From NCBI GenBank assembly GCA_964461835.1, contig CAYWVO010000031.1, forward strand, positions 1 to 37,318: DNA of 37,318 nucleotides, in the 5' to 3' direction. Position numbers and translations under genes: made by a program. Below, one piece after another: positions 1 through 7,724 of the stretch; position 1 is the stretch's first letter, and every line of letters starts with the position of its first letter. Source of the DNA: CAYWVO01 sp964461835. GTDB taxonomy: Bacteria; Zixibacteria; MSB-5A5; WJJR01; JAJRUJ01. The notes beneath the pieces were generated by a model. That model made no database searches, had not been told where the DNA came from, and saw only the letters and a program-made list of their open reading frames with translations.

Positions 1-112
1 CAAGATACAAGGTCGGGTTCCGAGGAATGCGCAGCATACTGAGAAACCCGACACCTTCAAACAATGGTGTCGGGTTTCTCTGCGCGTTCACACGCGCCTC
101 GGAACCCGACCT
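1..112. repeat. Scaffold-end repeat with nested inverted arms
   Basis: Two nested perfect inverted repeats are visible. The outer 16-bp arms lie at 10-25 and 97-112. The inner 15-bp arms lie at 41-55 and 66-80, around a 10-base loop. Positions 1-55 are also the exact reverse complement of the last 55 bases of the window. The element lies directly downstream of the thiolase gene, and the inner hairpin could act as a transcript end, although no T-run follows it on the minus strand. It reads as a copy of a dispersed intergenic palindromic repeat at which the assembly broke. Its sequence differs from the REP family near 17.4-18.8 kb. Confidence 0.85.
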
Positions 113-121
113 ACAAGAAAG

Positions 122-1315
122 CTAACCTGACACTTTTACAACGCACCCCGCCGAGGTATCACCGGCGGCACAGCCAGCGAAGAGACCATACCCACCGCCT
201 TTGACCACTACCTCCTCGATCAGTTCGATCAGTGCGCGAAGCGCAGTCGGGCCTTGCGGATGGCCGTATATCATCGAGCTGCCGTAGTTGTTGACCTCGT
301 TGATATCATAGCCGAAATTCCTGGCGAAAAAGACGTCGTTCACGGCGAATGGGTTGTGCGTTTTCACGGCCTTGAGATCATCGATCTTGATGCCCGCATC
401 CGCCAGCGCCGCCTGGGCCGCGGGCACGACTGCTGTCGGCATGAATCCTTTTTTCACCCGCGCGGTGCCAAAACCGACAAATTGGATTTCGATATTCTTA
501 TCCGCCGACAGCTCCTGGGCGATTTCCTTGGTAGCCACAAGCATTCCGGCATTGCCGTCCGCCGGGTGGGTCTGCGAACCGAAGGTGACCGTGCCGTCCG
601 GCATCATCGGCTTCAAACCTTTCAGGCCCTCCAGTGTGGTCGGGAAAACACCCTCATCTGTCTCGATGGTTTTTGCTCTCTTTCCACGGCCGACTTCCAC
701 CGGGGTCATATACCGTTTCTGAAATGCGCCATCATCCGCGAGGGCCATTTGATACTGTTCGTAACGGCGCTGGGTGATTTCGTCCTGTTCGTCGCGGGTG
801 ATATTATGTTCTTTGGCTACATTTTCCGCGGTTTGAATCATGGAATTTTTCGCCCAGGGGTCACGGCCGAAATTATCCCACACCCAGTCTTCCGATTTTC
901 CGGTGGCACCGGGAGCGGTCTGGGACGGGTAATACAGGTGCGGGCCGTTGGAACAGCGGTCGGCGGTAATGACCAGCGAGGTCTTGGCGGTGCCGCTGTC
1001 CATATCCTGCGCCGCCATTTTGACCGTCACCACGCCGGTAATGCACGCTTGATTGACCACCGGCCCGGTGATTTCCGGACAGCCCAGCAGGCCCGCAATC
1101 CAGGGACCACCGTAAAAACAATGCAACTGCGGAATGGTTAGTCCCAAAATGAGATTATCAAATTGCGCGGGATCGATGTTTCGTTTTTCAAAAAACGTCT
1201 GCGCTGTGGTTGTCGCCAGTTCCAAGGCATGCAAGTTAGCGAAACTACCCTGCCACTTCGCAAATGGGCTGCTCCAGTAACCACCATACGGGATATAGGC
1301 TTTTTCAAACGCCAC
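122..1315 (-). CDS. Thiolase family protein (acetyl-CoA acyltransferase type)
   Basis: 397 residues, a normal thiolase length. The nucleophilic Cys91 sits in NQACITG, near the family's usual position of about 89. The His of the second motif is His352 in the GHPQGPTALR block, the HNPFAVND block (about 320-327) corresponds to NEAFA, and the last-motif cysteine is Cys382 in GCAAGDTSAG. All catalytic positions are therefore present. The likely start is GTG, with GAGGAGGG five bases upstream. Thiolases cleave 3-oxoacyl-CoA with CoA, or condense acetyl-CoA. As the last gene of the catabolic block, after beta-oxidation genes, it could finish acetoacetyl-CoA or 3-oxopimelyl-CoA cleavage. The motifs are somewhat divergent (CAAGD instead of CGGG), so a SCP2-like thiolase with another acyl chain is possible. 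Confidence 0.85.
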   Translation of the reverse strand: MAFEKAYIPYGGYWSSPFAKWQGSFANLHALELATTTAQTFFEKRNIDPAQFDNLILGLTIPQLHCFYGGPWIAGLLGCPEITGPVVNQACITGVVTVKMAAQDMDSGTAKTSLVITADRCSNGPHLYYPSQTAPGATGKSEDWVWDNFGRDPWAKNSMIQTAENVAKEHNITRDEQDEITQRRYEQYQMALADDGAFQKRYMTPVEVGRGKRAKTIETDEGVFPTTLEGLKGLKPMMPDGTVTFGSQTHPADGNAGMLVATKEIAQELSADKNIEIQFVGFGTARVKKGFMPTAVVPAAQAALADAGIKIDDLKAVKTHNPFAVNDVFFARNFGYDINEVNNYGSSMIYGHPQGPTALRALIELIEEVVVKGGGYGLFAGCAAGDTSAGCVVKVSG

Positions 1316-1353
1316 GATGACCCTCCTCTATTACTATCAACTCAACTTTCTCA

Positions 1354-2436
1354 TTACGATGATGTTGTAACTGTCCGTTTTGCCACCTGCTCTAATTCTG
1401 CGACCAGCATATCCCCCATCTGATCAGTGGGAATGTCGGATTTGGCGTCGAGCGATGGTATCTTACCCGACTGCAACAACGCGGTCAGTGCATCCTCAAT
1501 TGCGGCGGCTGCCTTTTTTTCGCCCAGATAGTCTAACATCATTTGACCGGCCATAATGGCGGCCACCGGGCAGGCAACATTCTGATCTTTATATTTTGGC
1601 GCGGAACCATGAATCGGTTCGAACATCGACACATGTCCGGGGTTGATGTTACCGGAGGCGGCTATCCCCATTCCTCCCTGCACCATCGCGCCAAGATCGG
1701 TGAAGATATCCCCGAAGATATTGGTGGTTACCACCACGTCGAACCATTCCGGATTTTTCACGACCCACATGCAGGCTGCGTCAATGTAAGCATGATCGTG
1801 GGTGATTTCAGGATATTCTCTGCCGACTTCTTCAACCGTCCGAGTCCAGATATCCTGCGCCCGGATCGCATTGGCTTTGTCGACCAAGGTAACTTTGCGG
1901 TCTTTGTTGCGTTCGCGGGCCAGTTCGAAGGCATACCGCGTGGCGCGCTCGCAACCTTTCCGGGTGAATACCATATTGGCAATCGCGACTTCATCCGCTG
2001 TCCCCTTCTTCATTATTCCGCCGATTCCGGTATACACGTCCTCAGTATTCTCACGGACCACGACAAAATCGACATCAGCGCAGGACTTATCTTTGAGTGG
2101 ACACAGTTTTTCGCTGTATAGCTTTATGGGTCGGAGGTTAATGTAGCAGTCGAGGTTAAACCGGATACCGGCTATCACCGCACGCTCGACCAGGCCAACT
2201 TCGCACCGAGGGTCGCCGATTGCCCCCAGCAGGATTGCTTCCTGCTGCCGAAACTCGTCATAAATGCCGTCCGGCATCAACTCCCCGGTATCCAGATAAT
2301 GCTCTGAACCGAACGGATACTCCGTTGTCTTAAAGGAGAAGCCGTACAACTCCGCTGCTTTATTGAGGACTTTTAACGCTTCCCGGACCACTTCCGGGCC
2401 GATACCATCACCACCGATCACAGCGATATTGTACAC
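1354..2436 (-). CDS. Isocitrate/isopropylmalate dehydrogenase family protein (LeuB-like)
   Basis: 360 residues of the beta-decarboxylating dehydrogenase family, which oxidise and decarboxylate a 2-hydroxy-3-carboxy acid (isopropylmalate, homoisocitrate, isocitrate or methylmalate) to a 2-oxoacid. Visible motifs are GGDGIGPEV at 8-16, Arg92 and the NLRP block at 100-103, RENTED at 128-133, Lys187 in DKANAI, and the metal-binding NIFGDIFTDLGA at 239-250. The cofactor loop reads HGSAPKY (276-282). The Lys-Tyr pair resembles the NADP-binding pair of E. coli isocitrate dehydrogenase rather than the Asp of NAD-dependent LeuB, so NADP use is inferred. The start is GTG, with AAGGGAG eight bases upstream. 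It sits with LeuD-, LeuC- and LeuA-like genes, so it is the third enzyme of a 2-oxoacid elongation module. The natural substrate cannot be read from the sequence. Confidence 0.85.
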   Translation of the reverse strand: MYNIAVIGGDGIGPEVVREALKVLNKAAELYGFSFKTTEYPFGSEHYLDTGELMPDGIYDEFRQQEAILLGAIGDPRCEVGLVERAVIAGIRFNLDCYINLRPIKLYSEKLCPLKDKSCADVDFVVVRENTEDVYTGIGGIMKKGTADEVAIANMVFTRKGCERATRYAFELARERNKDRKVTLVDKANAIRAQDIWTRTVEEVGREYPEITHDHAYIDAACMWVVKNPEWFDVVVTTNIFGDIFTDLGAMVQGGMGIAASGNINPGHVSMFEPIHGSAPKYKDQNVACPVAAIMAGQMMLDYLGEKKAAAAIEDALTALLQSGKIPSLDAKSDIPTDQMGDMLVAELEQVAKRTVTTSS

Positions 2437-2472
2437 CAGAGCAACTCCCTTCCTCGGAAAATGATCTAACGA

Positions 2473-2970
2473 TTAATCTTTGCCCAACTTCTCTACCACC
2501 CACCCCCGGAGGCCGCCTTTTTCCATGATGGTCTTCATGAATTCGGGAAAGGGGGCAAACTGAAATTCACGGTCCTTAGTCTTGTTGCGAATCGTGCCGC
2601 CGAAAACATCGATTTCCAGCACATCGTGCGCCTCGGTAGCCTCTGCACACTCAGGGGATTCGAAAATCGGCAAGCCGATATTTATGCAATTGCGATAAAA
2701 AATTCGGGCGAACGACTGGGCGACAATCGCAGAAATTCCTGCCGCCTTGATCGAGAGCGGGGCGACCTCGCGCGAGGAGCCACAGCCAAAGTTGTCATCA
2801 GCAACAATGATATCTCCGGGAGTGATTTTGTCGACAAACTCCGGGTCGAGATCCTCCATGCAATGCTTAGCAAGTTCAGCTTCCTCAGTGAGGTGACACC
2901 AGCGGCCGGGCATGATGACATCGGTATTCACATTACTGCCGGTTCGATATACATTGCCAGTCAAAATCAT
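2473..2970 (-). CDS. 3-isopropylmalate/homoaconitate dehydratase small subunit (LeuD-like)
   Basis: About 165 residues from the ATG at 2970, which has GAGGG five bases upstream; a TTG at 2982 gives 169. The short length matches the archaeal-type swivel subunit rather than the roughly 200-residue E. coli LeuD. Typical blocks are NTDVIMPGR, the DDNFGCGSSREVAPLSIKA region, and SFARIFYRNCINIGLP. The specificity loop after PGR reads WCHLT, where many relatives have Tyr-Leu or Tyr-Asn. The partner is the adjacent large subunit, whose stop lies 12 bases upstream of this start. Together they should isomerise a 2-hydroxy dicarboxylic or tricarboxylic acid by dehydration and rehydration. Confidence 0.88.
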   Translation of the reverse strand: MILTGNVYRTGSNVNTDVIMPGRWCHLTEEAELAKHCMEDLDPEFVDKITPGDIIVADDNFGCGSSREVAPLSIKAAGISAIVAQSFARIFYRNCINIGLPIFESPECAEATEAHDVLEIDVFGGTIRNKTKDREFQFAPFPEFMKTIMEKGGLRGWVVEKLGKD

Positions 2971-2982
2971 CGCATCCCTCAA

Positions 2983-4257
2983 TTAAACTTCATCCGGCGT
3001 ACCGATTCGCCCCAGAACCGCTGAGGCGGCGGCTACCGACGTGTTGGTCAGATACACTTGAGAGGTGAGATGCCCCATTCTTCCTTTAAAATTCCGATTC
3101 GTCGTGGAGACACACACATCGTTTTCACCCAACACGCCCATGTGTCCGCCGATACAGGCGCCGCAGGTCGGCGTGGAAACCACACAACCGGCATCGATAA
3201 GCGTCTGGAACACTCCGAGATCAATCGCTTCACGGGCAATGCGTTGCGATCCGGGCACCACAATCGCACGGACAGTCGGATGCACCTGGCGGCCGCTTAA
3301 GACATGTGCTGCGCGCACCAAATCCTCCAGCCAGCCGTTGGTGCATTGGCCAATCACGACCTGGGTGATGTTCACGTCACAAAGTTCTGAAACCGGGCGG
3401 ACATTATCCGGTGAATAGGGGCAGGCGGCCAATGGTTCAATTGTGCTGACATCGTAGGTCCGTTCGATTGCGTAGTGGGCATCATCGTCCGGATCGTAGG
3501 TCTGGTATTCCGGATGTTCATTTAAAAACCGGGGCGTCGCCTCAACGAGCGCTTTGGTCTTGGCATCGAAGAGGAAAATGCCTGCCTTGCCTCCGGCTTC
3601 GATTGCCATATTGGCCATGGTCATTCGGTCGGCCATCGGTAACGTCTCGAACACATCGCCGTGGTACTCAATAGCCATGTAGGTCGCACCCGCGGTCCCC
3701 AGGTCGCCGAGCGCATGGAGAATCAGGTCTTTGCCGTACACATGTGGTCTGAGTTTCCCCGTGTACGTCAACTTTGCGGTCTGTGGTACTTTAAGCCATA
3801 CCTCCCCGGTGGCCCACGCGCAGGCGATGTCAGTGGACCCCATGCCAGTTGCCAGACAGTTTATTGCCCCGGCGGTACAGGTGTGCGAGTCACCGCCGAC
3901 CATGACCTGGCCGGGAAGGACCACACCTTCGAGCGGGATCACGGCATGCTCGATACCGCCGCGCCCGACTTCAAAATACCAGCGTACATTGTGTTTCCGG
4001 GCGAAGTCCCGCACCGTCTGGGAGATCGCTGCCGCGTTGAGGTCTTTATTGGGGGTGAAGTGATCCGGGATGAGACACACTTTCGCGGGATCAGCCAGCG
4101 AATCAACGCCCCACTTCTCCAGCTCTTTGATGGAAAGCGCAGCGGAGAGTTCATTGGCCATGGCGATATCGACCGGCACATTGACGATCTGCCCCGGTGT
4201 AACCGAAGCCCGGCCGGCATGGTGGGCGATGATTTTTTCCACAATGGTTTGTGCCAT
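2983..4257 (-). CDS. 3-isopropylmalate/homoaconitate dehydratase large subunit (LeuC-like)
   Basis: 424 residues, the length of the archaeal-type LeuC/HacA group. It carries the aconitase-family [4Fe-4S] ligands Cys305 (in GQCTNG), Cys365 and Cys368 (in TCGACIGG), and the substrate-site block GGDSHTCTAGA at 121-131. NRNFKGRMG near 387-395 is the usual family block. It works with the small subunit just downstream to isomerise the LeuA-like product. Its start lies seven bases after the LeuA-like stop, so the two are co-transcribed. Isopropylmalate, citramalate and homocitrate are all possible substrates, because this subgroup is known to be promiscuous. Confidence 0.9.
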   Translation of the reverse strand: MAQTIVEKIIAHHAGRASVTPGQIVNVPVDIAMANELSAALSIKELEKWGVDSLADPAKVCLIPDHFTPNKDLNAAAISQTVRDFARKHNVRWYFEVGRGGIEHAVIPLEGVVLPGQVMVGGDSHTCTAGAINCLATGMGSTDIACAWATGEVWLKVPQTAKLTYTGKLRPHVYGKDLILHALGDLGTAGATYMAIEYHGDVFETLPMADRMTMANMAIEAGGKAGIFLFDAKTKALVEATPRFLNEHPEYQTYDPDDDAHYAIERTYDVSTIEPLAACPYSPDNVRPVSELCDVNITQVVIGQCTNGWLEDLVRAAHVLSGRQVHPTVRAIVVPGSQRIAREAIDLGVFQTLIDAGCVVSTPTCGACIGGHMGVLGENDVCVSTTNRNFKGRMGHLTSQVYLTNTSVAAASAVLGRIGTPDEV

Positions 4258-4264
4258 GCTGTCC

Positions 4265-5647
4265 TTATTGCGGAAAACGGATATTCTTGCAGCCGGGCGA
4301 ATACCGACGTGCGCCGATTTTGTACTTTTCGGCAGAAGGGTTCTTGGCTAATGGGGCGATTGCTTGATCCCACTCTTCCAACGTATTAAGTTCTGCCTCT
4401 GTGTTTTCGTGTTGTTGGTATTTGATCAGTTCTTCAATTTCTCCATCGGTGAGGACACGGTTATGTCGTTTGGCGGCACGGAAAATTTCATCGACCAGCG
4501 GTTTGGTTGGCTCAATTCCGCGGATTCGTAAGTAGTAGACGATATTGGATACTCCGGACATAAAGCCAATTTCGATAATTTGTCGCAGGCCTACCATGCC
4601 GGCCGGAACGCCGGAATACACGCGGTCGGCGAGCCAATCGTCCCCCTTACTTTGCGCCTTGATAATCGCGGCTGCATGAACCCCCGTGCTGGTGCGGTAC
4701 GCGTCTTTCCCCATCACCGGGTAGTTCGGCGGGATTGGAACGTTACAGGCCTCGGCCACCAGTTGACAATACTCAGCAAGTTTGGTCAGGTCGCGCTGGA
4801 AAATTCCCTCCAAATTCAGATTAATCAACAACAGGTCCATGGCGGTATTACCGACGCGTTCTCCGATCCCCAGCGCCGTAGCATGCACGCGGTTTGCGCC
4901 CTGCGCTACCGCTGCCATGGTATTGGGAATGGCCAGTCCGCGGTCGCAATGTCCGTGCCAATCAATTTTGATTTCCGGGTCGACCTTGTTAACCAGATCT
5001 TGAATGAACTTCATCAAGTAATACACGCCAATTGGCGTCGCATGCCCCACGGTATCGCAGACGCAAATCCGTTTGGCGCCGGCGTTGATAGCCGCGGTAA
5101 ACAGCTTGGTCAACGTTTGGGGATCGGCACGGGTTGTATCTTCGGTTACGTACATGACCGGTAAGTCGTGCTGCACGGCATAGGTCACCGATTCTTCAGT
5201 CAATTTCAGCATGTCATCCAGCGTCCACCCCTCCGCGTACTGGCGGATAGGCGAGGAGCCGATAAACGTGCACGCCTCAATGGGGTACCCGACGTTTTGT
5301 GAAATCTCCACCAATGGTTTTATGTCAACGATGGTTGTCCGCACCGCGCAATTTGGCCGAATCTTCATCTTGTTCTTTACGATATGTTGCACCATGGCGG
5401 TAATATCCGCTTGCGCTCGCGGTCCCGAGCCGGGCAACCCGATATCGGCGGAGTCGATTTGTAACTCCTCCATTAATTCCAACAGGCGGAGCTTTTGCGC
5501 AATGGTGGGGTCGGTAATCGATGGGGACTGCAACCCGTCACGGAGTGTCTCGTCGTCAAGTTCGAGTTTACCAGTGTGGCGGAATTTGAAATCGTCGAAT
5601 TTATTCCAGTCGTAGATGAGGTTATTCCCCGATAGATCCTGTTCCAT
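4265..5647 (-). CDS. 2-isopropylmalate / homocitrate synthase family protein (LeuA-like)
   Basis: 460 residues from the second of two adjacent ATGs; it has GGAGG six bases upstream, while the first ATG is at 5650. The family condenses acetyl-CoA with a 2-oxoacid in a TIM barrel. ETLRDGLQSPS carries the conserved Arg37 and Asp38, and the metal-binding HxH is His232/His234 in HGHCDRG (numbered from the first ATG). GIGERVGN follows. The usual Asn in the HxHND motif is Cys here. The protein ends about 50-100 residues short of allosteric LeuA and shows no room for the C-terminal leucine-sensing domain, so feedback control by leucine is unlikely. The start overlaps the oxidoreductase beta stop, and LeuC/D/B-like genes follow. 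Possible substrates are 2-oxoisovalerate, pyruvate, 2-oxobutyrate or 2-oxoglutarate. Confidence 0.82.
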   Translation of the reverse strand: MEQDLSGNNLIYDWNKFDDFKFRHTGKLELDDETLRDGLQSPSITDPTIAQKLRLLELMEELQIDSADIGLPGSGPRAQADITAMVQHIVKNKMKIRPNCAVRTTIVDIKPLVEISQNVGYPIEACTFIGSSPIRQYAEGWTLDDMLKLTEESVTYAVQHDLPVMYVTEDTTRADPQTLTKLFTAAINAGAKRICVCDTVGHATPIGVYYLMKFIQDLVNKVDPEIKIDWHGHCDRGLAIPNTMAAVAQGANRVHATALGIGERVGNTAMDLLLINLNLEGIFQRDLTKLAEYCQLVAEACNVPIPPNYPVMGKDAYRTSTGVHAAAIIKAQSKGDDWLADRVYSGVPAGMVGLRQIIEIGFMSGVSNIVYYLRIRGIEPTKPLVDEIFRAAKRHNRVLTDGEIEELIKYQQHENTEAELNTLEEWDQAIAPLAKNPSAEKYKIGARRYSPGCKNIRFPQ

Positions 5648-6573
5648 CATTCCCCTCCGGCGGTTGCCGGCGTTCGGCCGTCCTGTTCCCGAGCAAGAAG
5701 GTCATGGTACCAGCGGTCGGCTTCGGCCTGGATGGTCTGTTTTTCTTCTGTACTTGAATATCTGAATCTTCCCTGCCTTTGTAAATACTCTTCCACCGGA
5801 ATTCCGCTGGATCGATGCGAAACATGATAGCGGTGGCCGTCAAAAATCTCATACAGCGGGAAGATATTACATTCAACTGCCAGTCGCGCCAGCGTGATGC
5901 CCTCCGCGGAATCGGCCTTCCAGCCCGGTGGGCACGGCGAATGGAGATGAAGAAACCGCAACCCGCTGCGATTTTTCGCCCGCTGAACTTTTGCCTTAAG
6001 GTCATCCAGAAACGCCGGTGAGGCTGCAGCGAAGTACGGGATTCGGTGCGCGGCTAAAATCGCCCCGATGTCCTTTTTTGGTTCCGCTTTCAGCCGTCCC
6101 TGGGGGGTCGTGGTACTCCACCCGCCGTAGGGGGTCGCCGAACTCCGCTGAATTCCGGTGTTCATATACGCCTCATTATCATAACAGGCGTACAGGACAT
6201 TCTCATTTCGTTCGGCGATCGCCGAGAGCGCACCCATGCCGATATCAAACGTGGCGCCATCTCCCGCCCAGGCCAGCACCGTTACGTCGGCCTGTCCGGA
6301 CATATCCAACCCTGCCCGCACCCCCGCCGCTGCCGAGGCAGTGGCACCAAAAGGCACATGCAAAAACGGCACTGGCGATATGGAGTGGGGATAAATACCG
6401 TCTGTGACCGCTGCACACCCCGCGGGGCAGACGATAACTGTCTTCGGCCCCAGGATTTCCAGCACGTGCCGGAGGAGAATTTTTTCCCCACAGCCGGGAC
6501 AGGCCATATGGCCATACAGATCGAAGGCGGAAGAAAACTGGTAATCCTCTACTGGTTTGTGCTTATCGGTCAT
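5647..6573 (-). CDS. 2-oxoacid:ferredoxin oxidoreductase beta subunit (PorB/PadI-like)
   Basis: 308 residues from the ATG at 6573, whose ATGA overlaps the alpha-subunit stop. This is the thiamine-diphosphate subunit. CPGCGEK near the N-terminus and later cysteines (VCPAGC) resemble cluster ligands. GDGATFDIGMGALS followed by YDNEAYMNTGIQRSSATP is the TPP/Mg motif, and YMNTGIQRSSATP is characteristic of the pyruvate and phenylglyoxylate branch. It decarboxylates a 2-oxoacid and forms the acyl-CoA with the alpha subunit. Phenylglyoxylate is attractive because benzoyl-CoA reductase genes lie on the same scaffold. Pyruvate or an aliphatic 2-oxoacid from the neighbouring LeuA-D-like module are alternatives. 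Confidence 0.88.
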   Translation of the reverse strand: MTDKHKPVEDYQFSSAFDLYGHMACPGCGEKILLRHVLEILGPKTVIVCPAGCAAVTDGIYPHSISPVPFLHVPFGATASAAAGVRAGLDMSGQADVTVLAWAGDGATFDIGMGALSAIAERNENVLYACYDNEAYMNTGIQRSSATPYGGWSTTTPQGRLKAEPKKDIGAILAAHRIPYFAAASPAFLDDLKAKVQRAKNRSGLRFLHLHSPCPPGWKADSAEGITLARLAVECNIFPLYEIFDGHRYHVSHRSSGIPVEEYLQRQGRFRYSSTEEKQTIQAEADRWYHDLLAREQDGRTPATAGGE

Positions 6574-7724
6574 CGTTTCAGGCCTACCCATTCGATTTCA
6601 GACGGTACCATTTTCTGTTCTAAGAGCGAGGTAAACATCTGCTTGATGTTCTCCGCCGTTATATCCCGGCCACCCAGACCGGCAACAAACTCGCGAATTG
6701 TCTCGGCTCGTCCCTGCCGTTGTAGCGCAGCGCGAATTTCCTGGGTGAATACCCCACCAGTCCCGGGAGATAGGTTGCGGTCCAACACACCAATCCGCTG
6801 CCCCGGCTGGATACGATCGCCCAGTTCTCGTGCCGGGAACGGTCGCAGTTGCCGCAGTCGAAGCAGGCCGACTTTTTTTCCCGCTTCCCGCAACTGACGG
6901 GTCACGTGGTACGCTGTCGACGCTGCCGATCCACTGGCCAGGAGAATCGCCTCGGCGTCCTCGGTGAAGTGCGCCTCAACCGCTTCGTACGACCGGCCAG
7001 TGTATTCCTGATACTCCGCGTACGTCTGCCGAATGACCTCTGGCGCCCGCTCGAACGCTCGCTGGAGCTTGTAGCGAAATTCCATAAAATGGCTGGGCAG
7101 TGTACCGCCGGAGTAGGTTTGCGGATTATTCGTATCGAGTTTGTATTCTGCTTTTCGTGGAGGAAGAAACGCATCAATGGTTTCCTGATCCGGCAATTCA
7201 AGTGGCTCGTATGTATGTGATATGAAGAAACCATCAAAGCATACCATGCACGGAACAAGCAGTTCCTCAGCAATTTTGAACGCGCAAATGACTGCATCTA
7301 GAATCTCCTGATTGGAGGAGCAATAAAACTGTAACCATCCGGTATCACGCTGCGCTACCGAATCTGTTTGATCACACCAGATCGTCCACGGCGCGGCCAT
7401 TGCCCGGTTCACATTGGCCAGCACAATCGGCAGGCGGGCACCGGACGCCCAGAAGAGCAGTTCATGCATCAAGGCTAAGCCTTGGGCCGAAGTGGCGGTA
7501 AACGTGCGCACGCCGGTGGAGGCTGCGCCGATGAGCGTTGCTATGGCTGAGTGCTCAGATTCCACGCGAACAAACTTTGCGTCCAATTCGCCGGAGCCGC
7601 ACAACTCCGACAGCTTTTCGGCAATCGTCGTCTGCGGGGTAATCGGATAGGCCGAGATCACCTGCACCCGCGCCAGTTGTACGGCGAGCGATACCGCCTC
7701 ATTTCCCGAAACCACTTTCCTCAT
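6570..7724 (-). CDS. 2-oxoacid:ferredoxin oxidoreductase alpha subunit (PorA/PadG-like)
   Basis: 384 residues. The N-terminal PYR domain has GNEAVSLAV and the AYPITPQTTIAEKL block, which contacts CoA and TPP in pyruvate:ferredoxin oxidoreductases, then VESEHSAIA and TATSAQGLALMHE. The C-terminal transketolase-C-like domain holds LLASGSAASTAY and the GVLDRNLSPGTGGVF block. It pairs with the beta subunit, whose start overlaps this stop, and with the gamma and flavoprotein subunits upstream. The start overlaps the flavoprotein stop as ATGA, so translational coupling is likely. Length and motifs fit PorA and PadG (phenylglyoxylate:NAD oxidoreductase). The substrate pocket cannot be assigned by eye. 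Confidence 0.88.
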   Translation of the reverse strand: MRKVVSGNEAVSLAVQLARVQVISAYPITPQTTIAEKLSELCGSGELDAKFVRVESEHSAIATLIGAASTGVRTFTATSAQGLALMHELLFWASGARLPIVLANVNRAMAAPWTIWCDQTDSVAQRDTGWLQFYCSSNQEILDAVICAFKIAEELLVPCMVCFDGFFISHTYEPLELPDQETIDAFLPPRKAEYKLDTNNPQTYSGGTLPSHFMEFRYKLQRAFERAPEVIRQTYAEYQEYTGRSYEAVEAHFTEDAEAILLASGSAASTAYHVTRQLREAGKKVGLLRLRQLRPFPARELGDRIQPGQRIGVLDRNLSPGTGGVFTQEIRAALQRQGRAETIREFVAGLGGRDITAENIKQMFTSLLEQKMVPSEIEWVGLKR

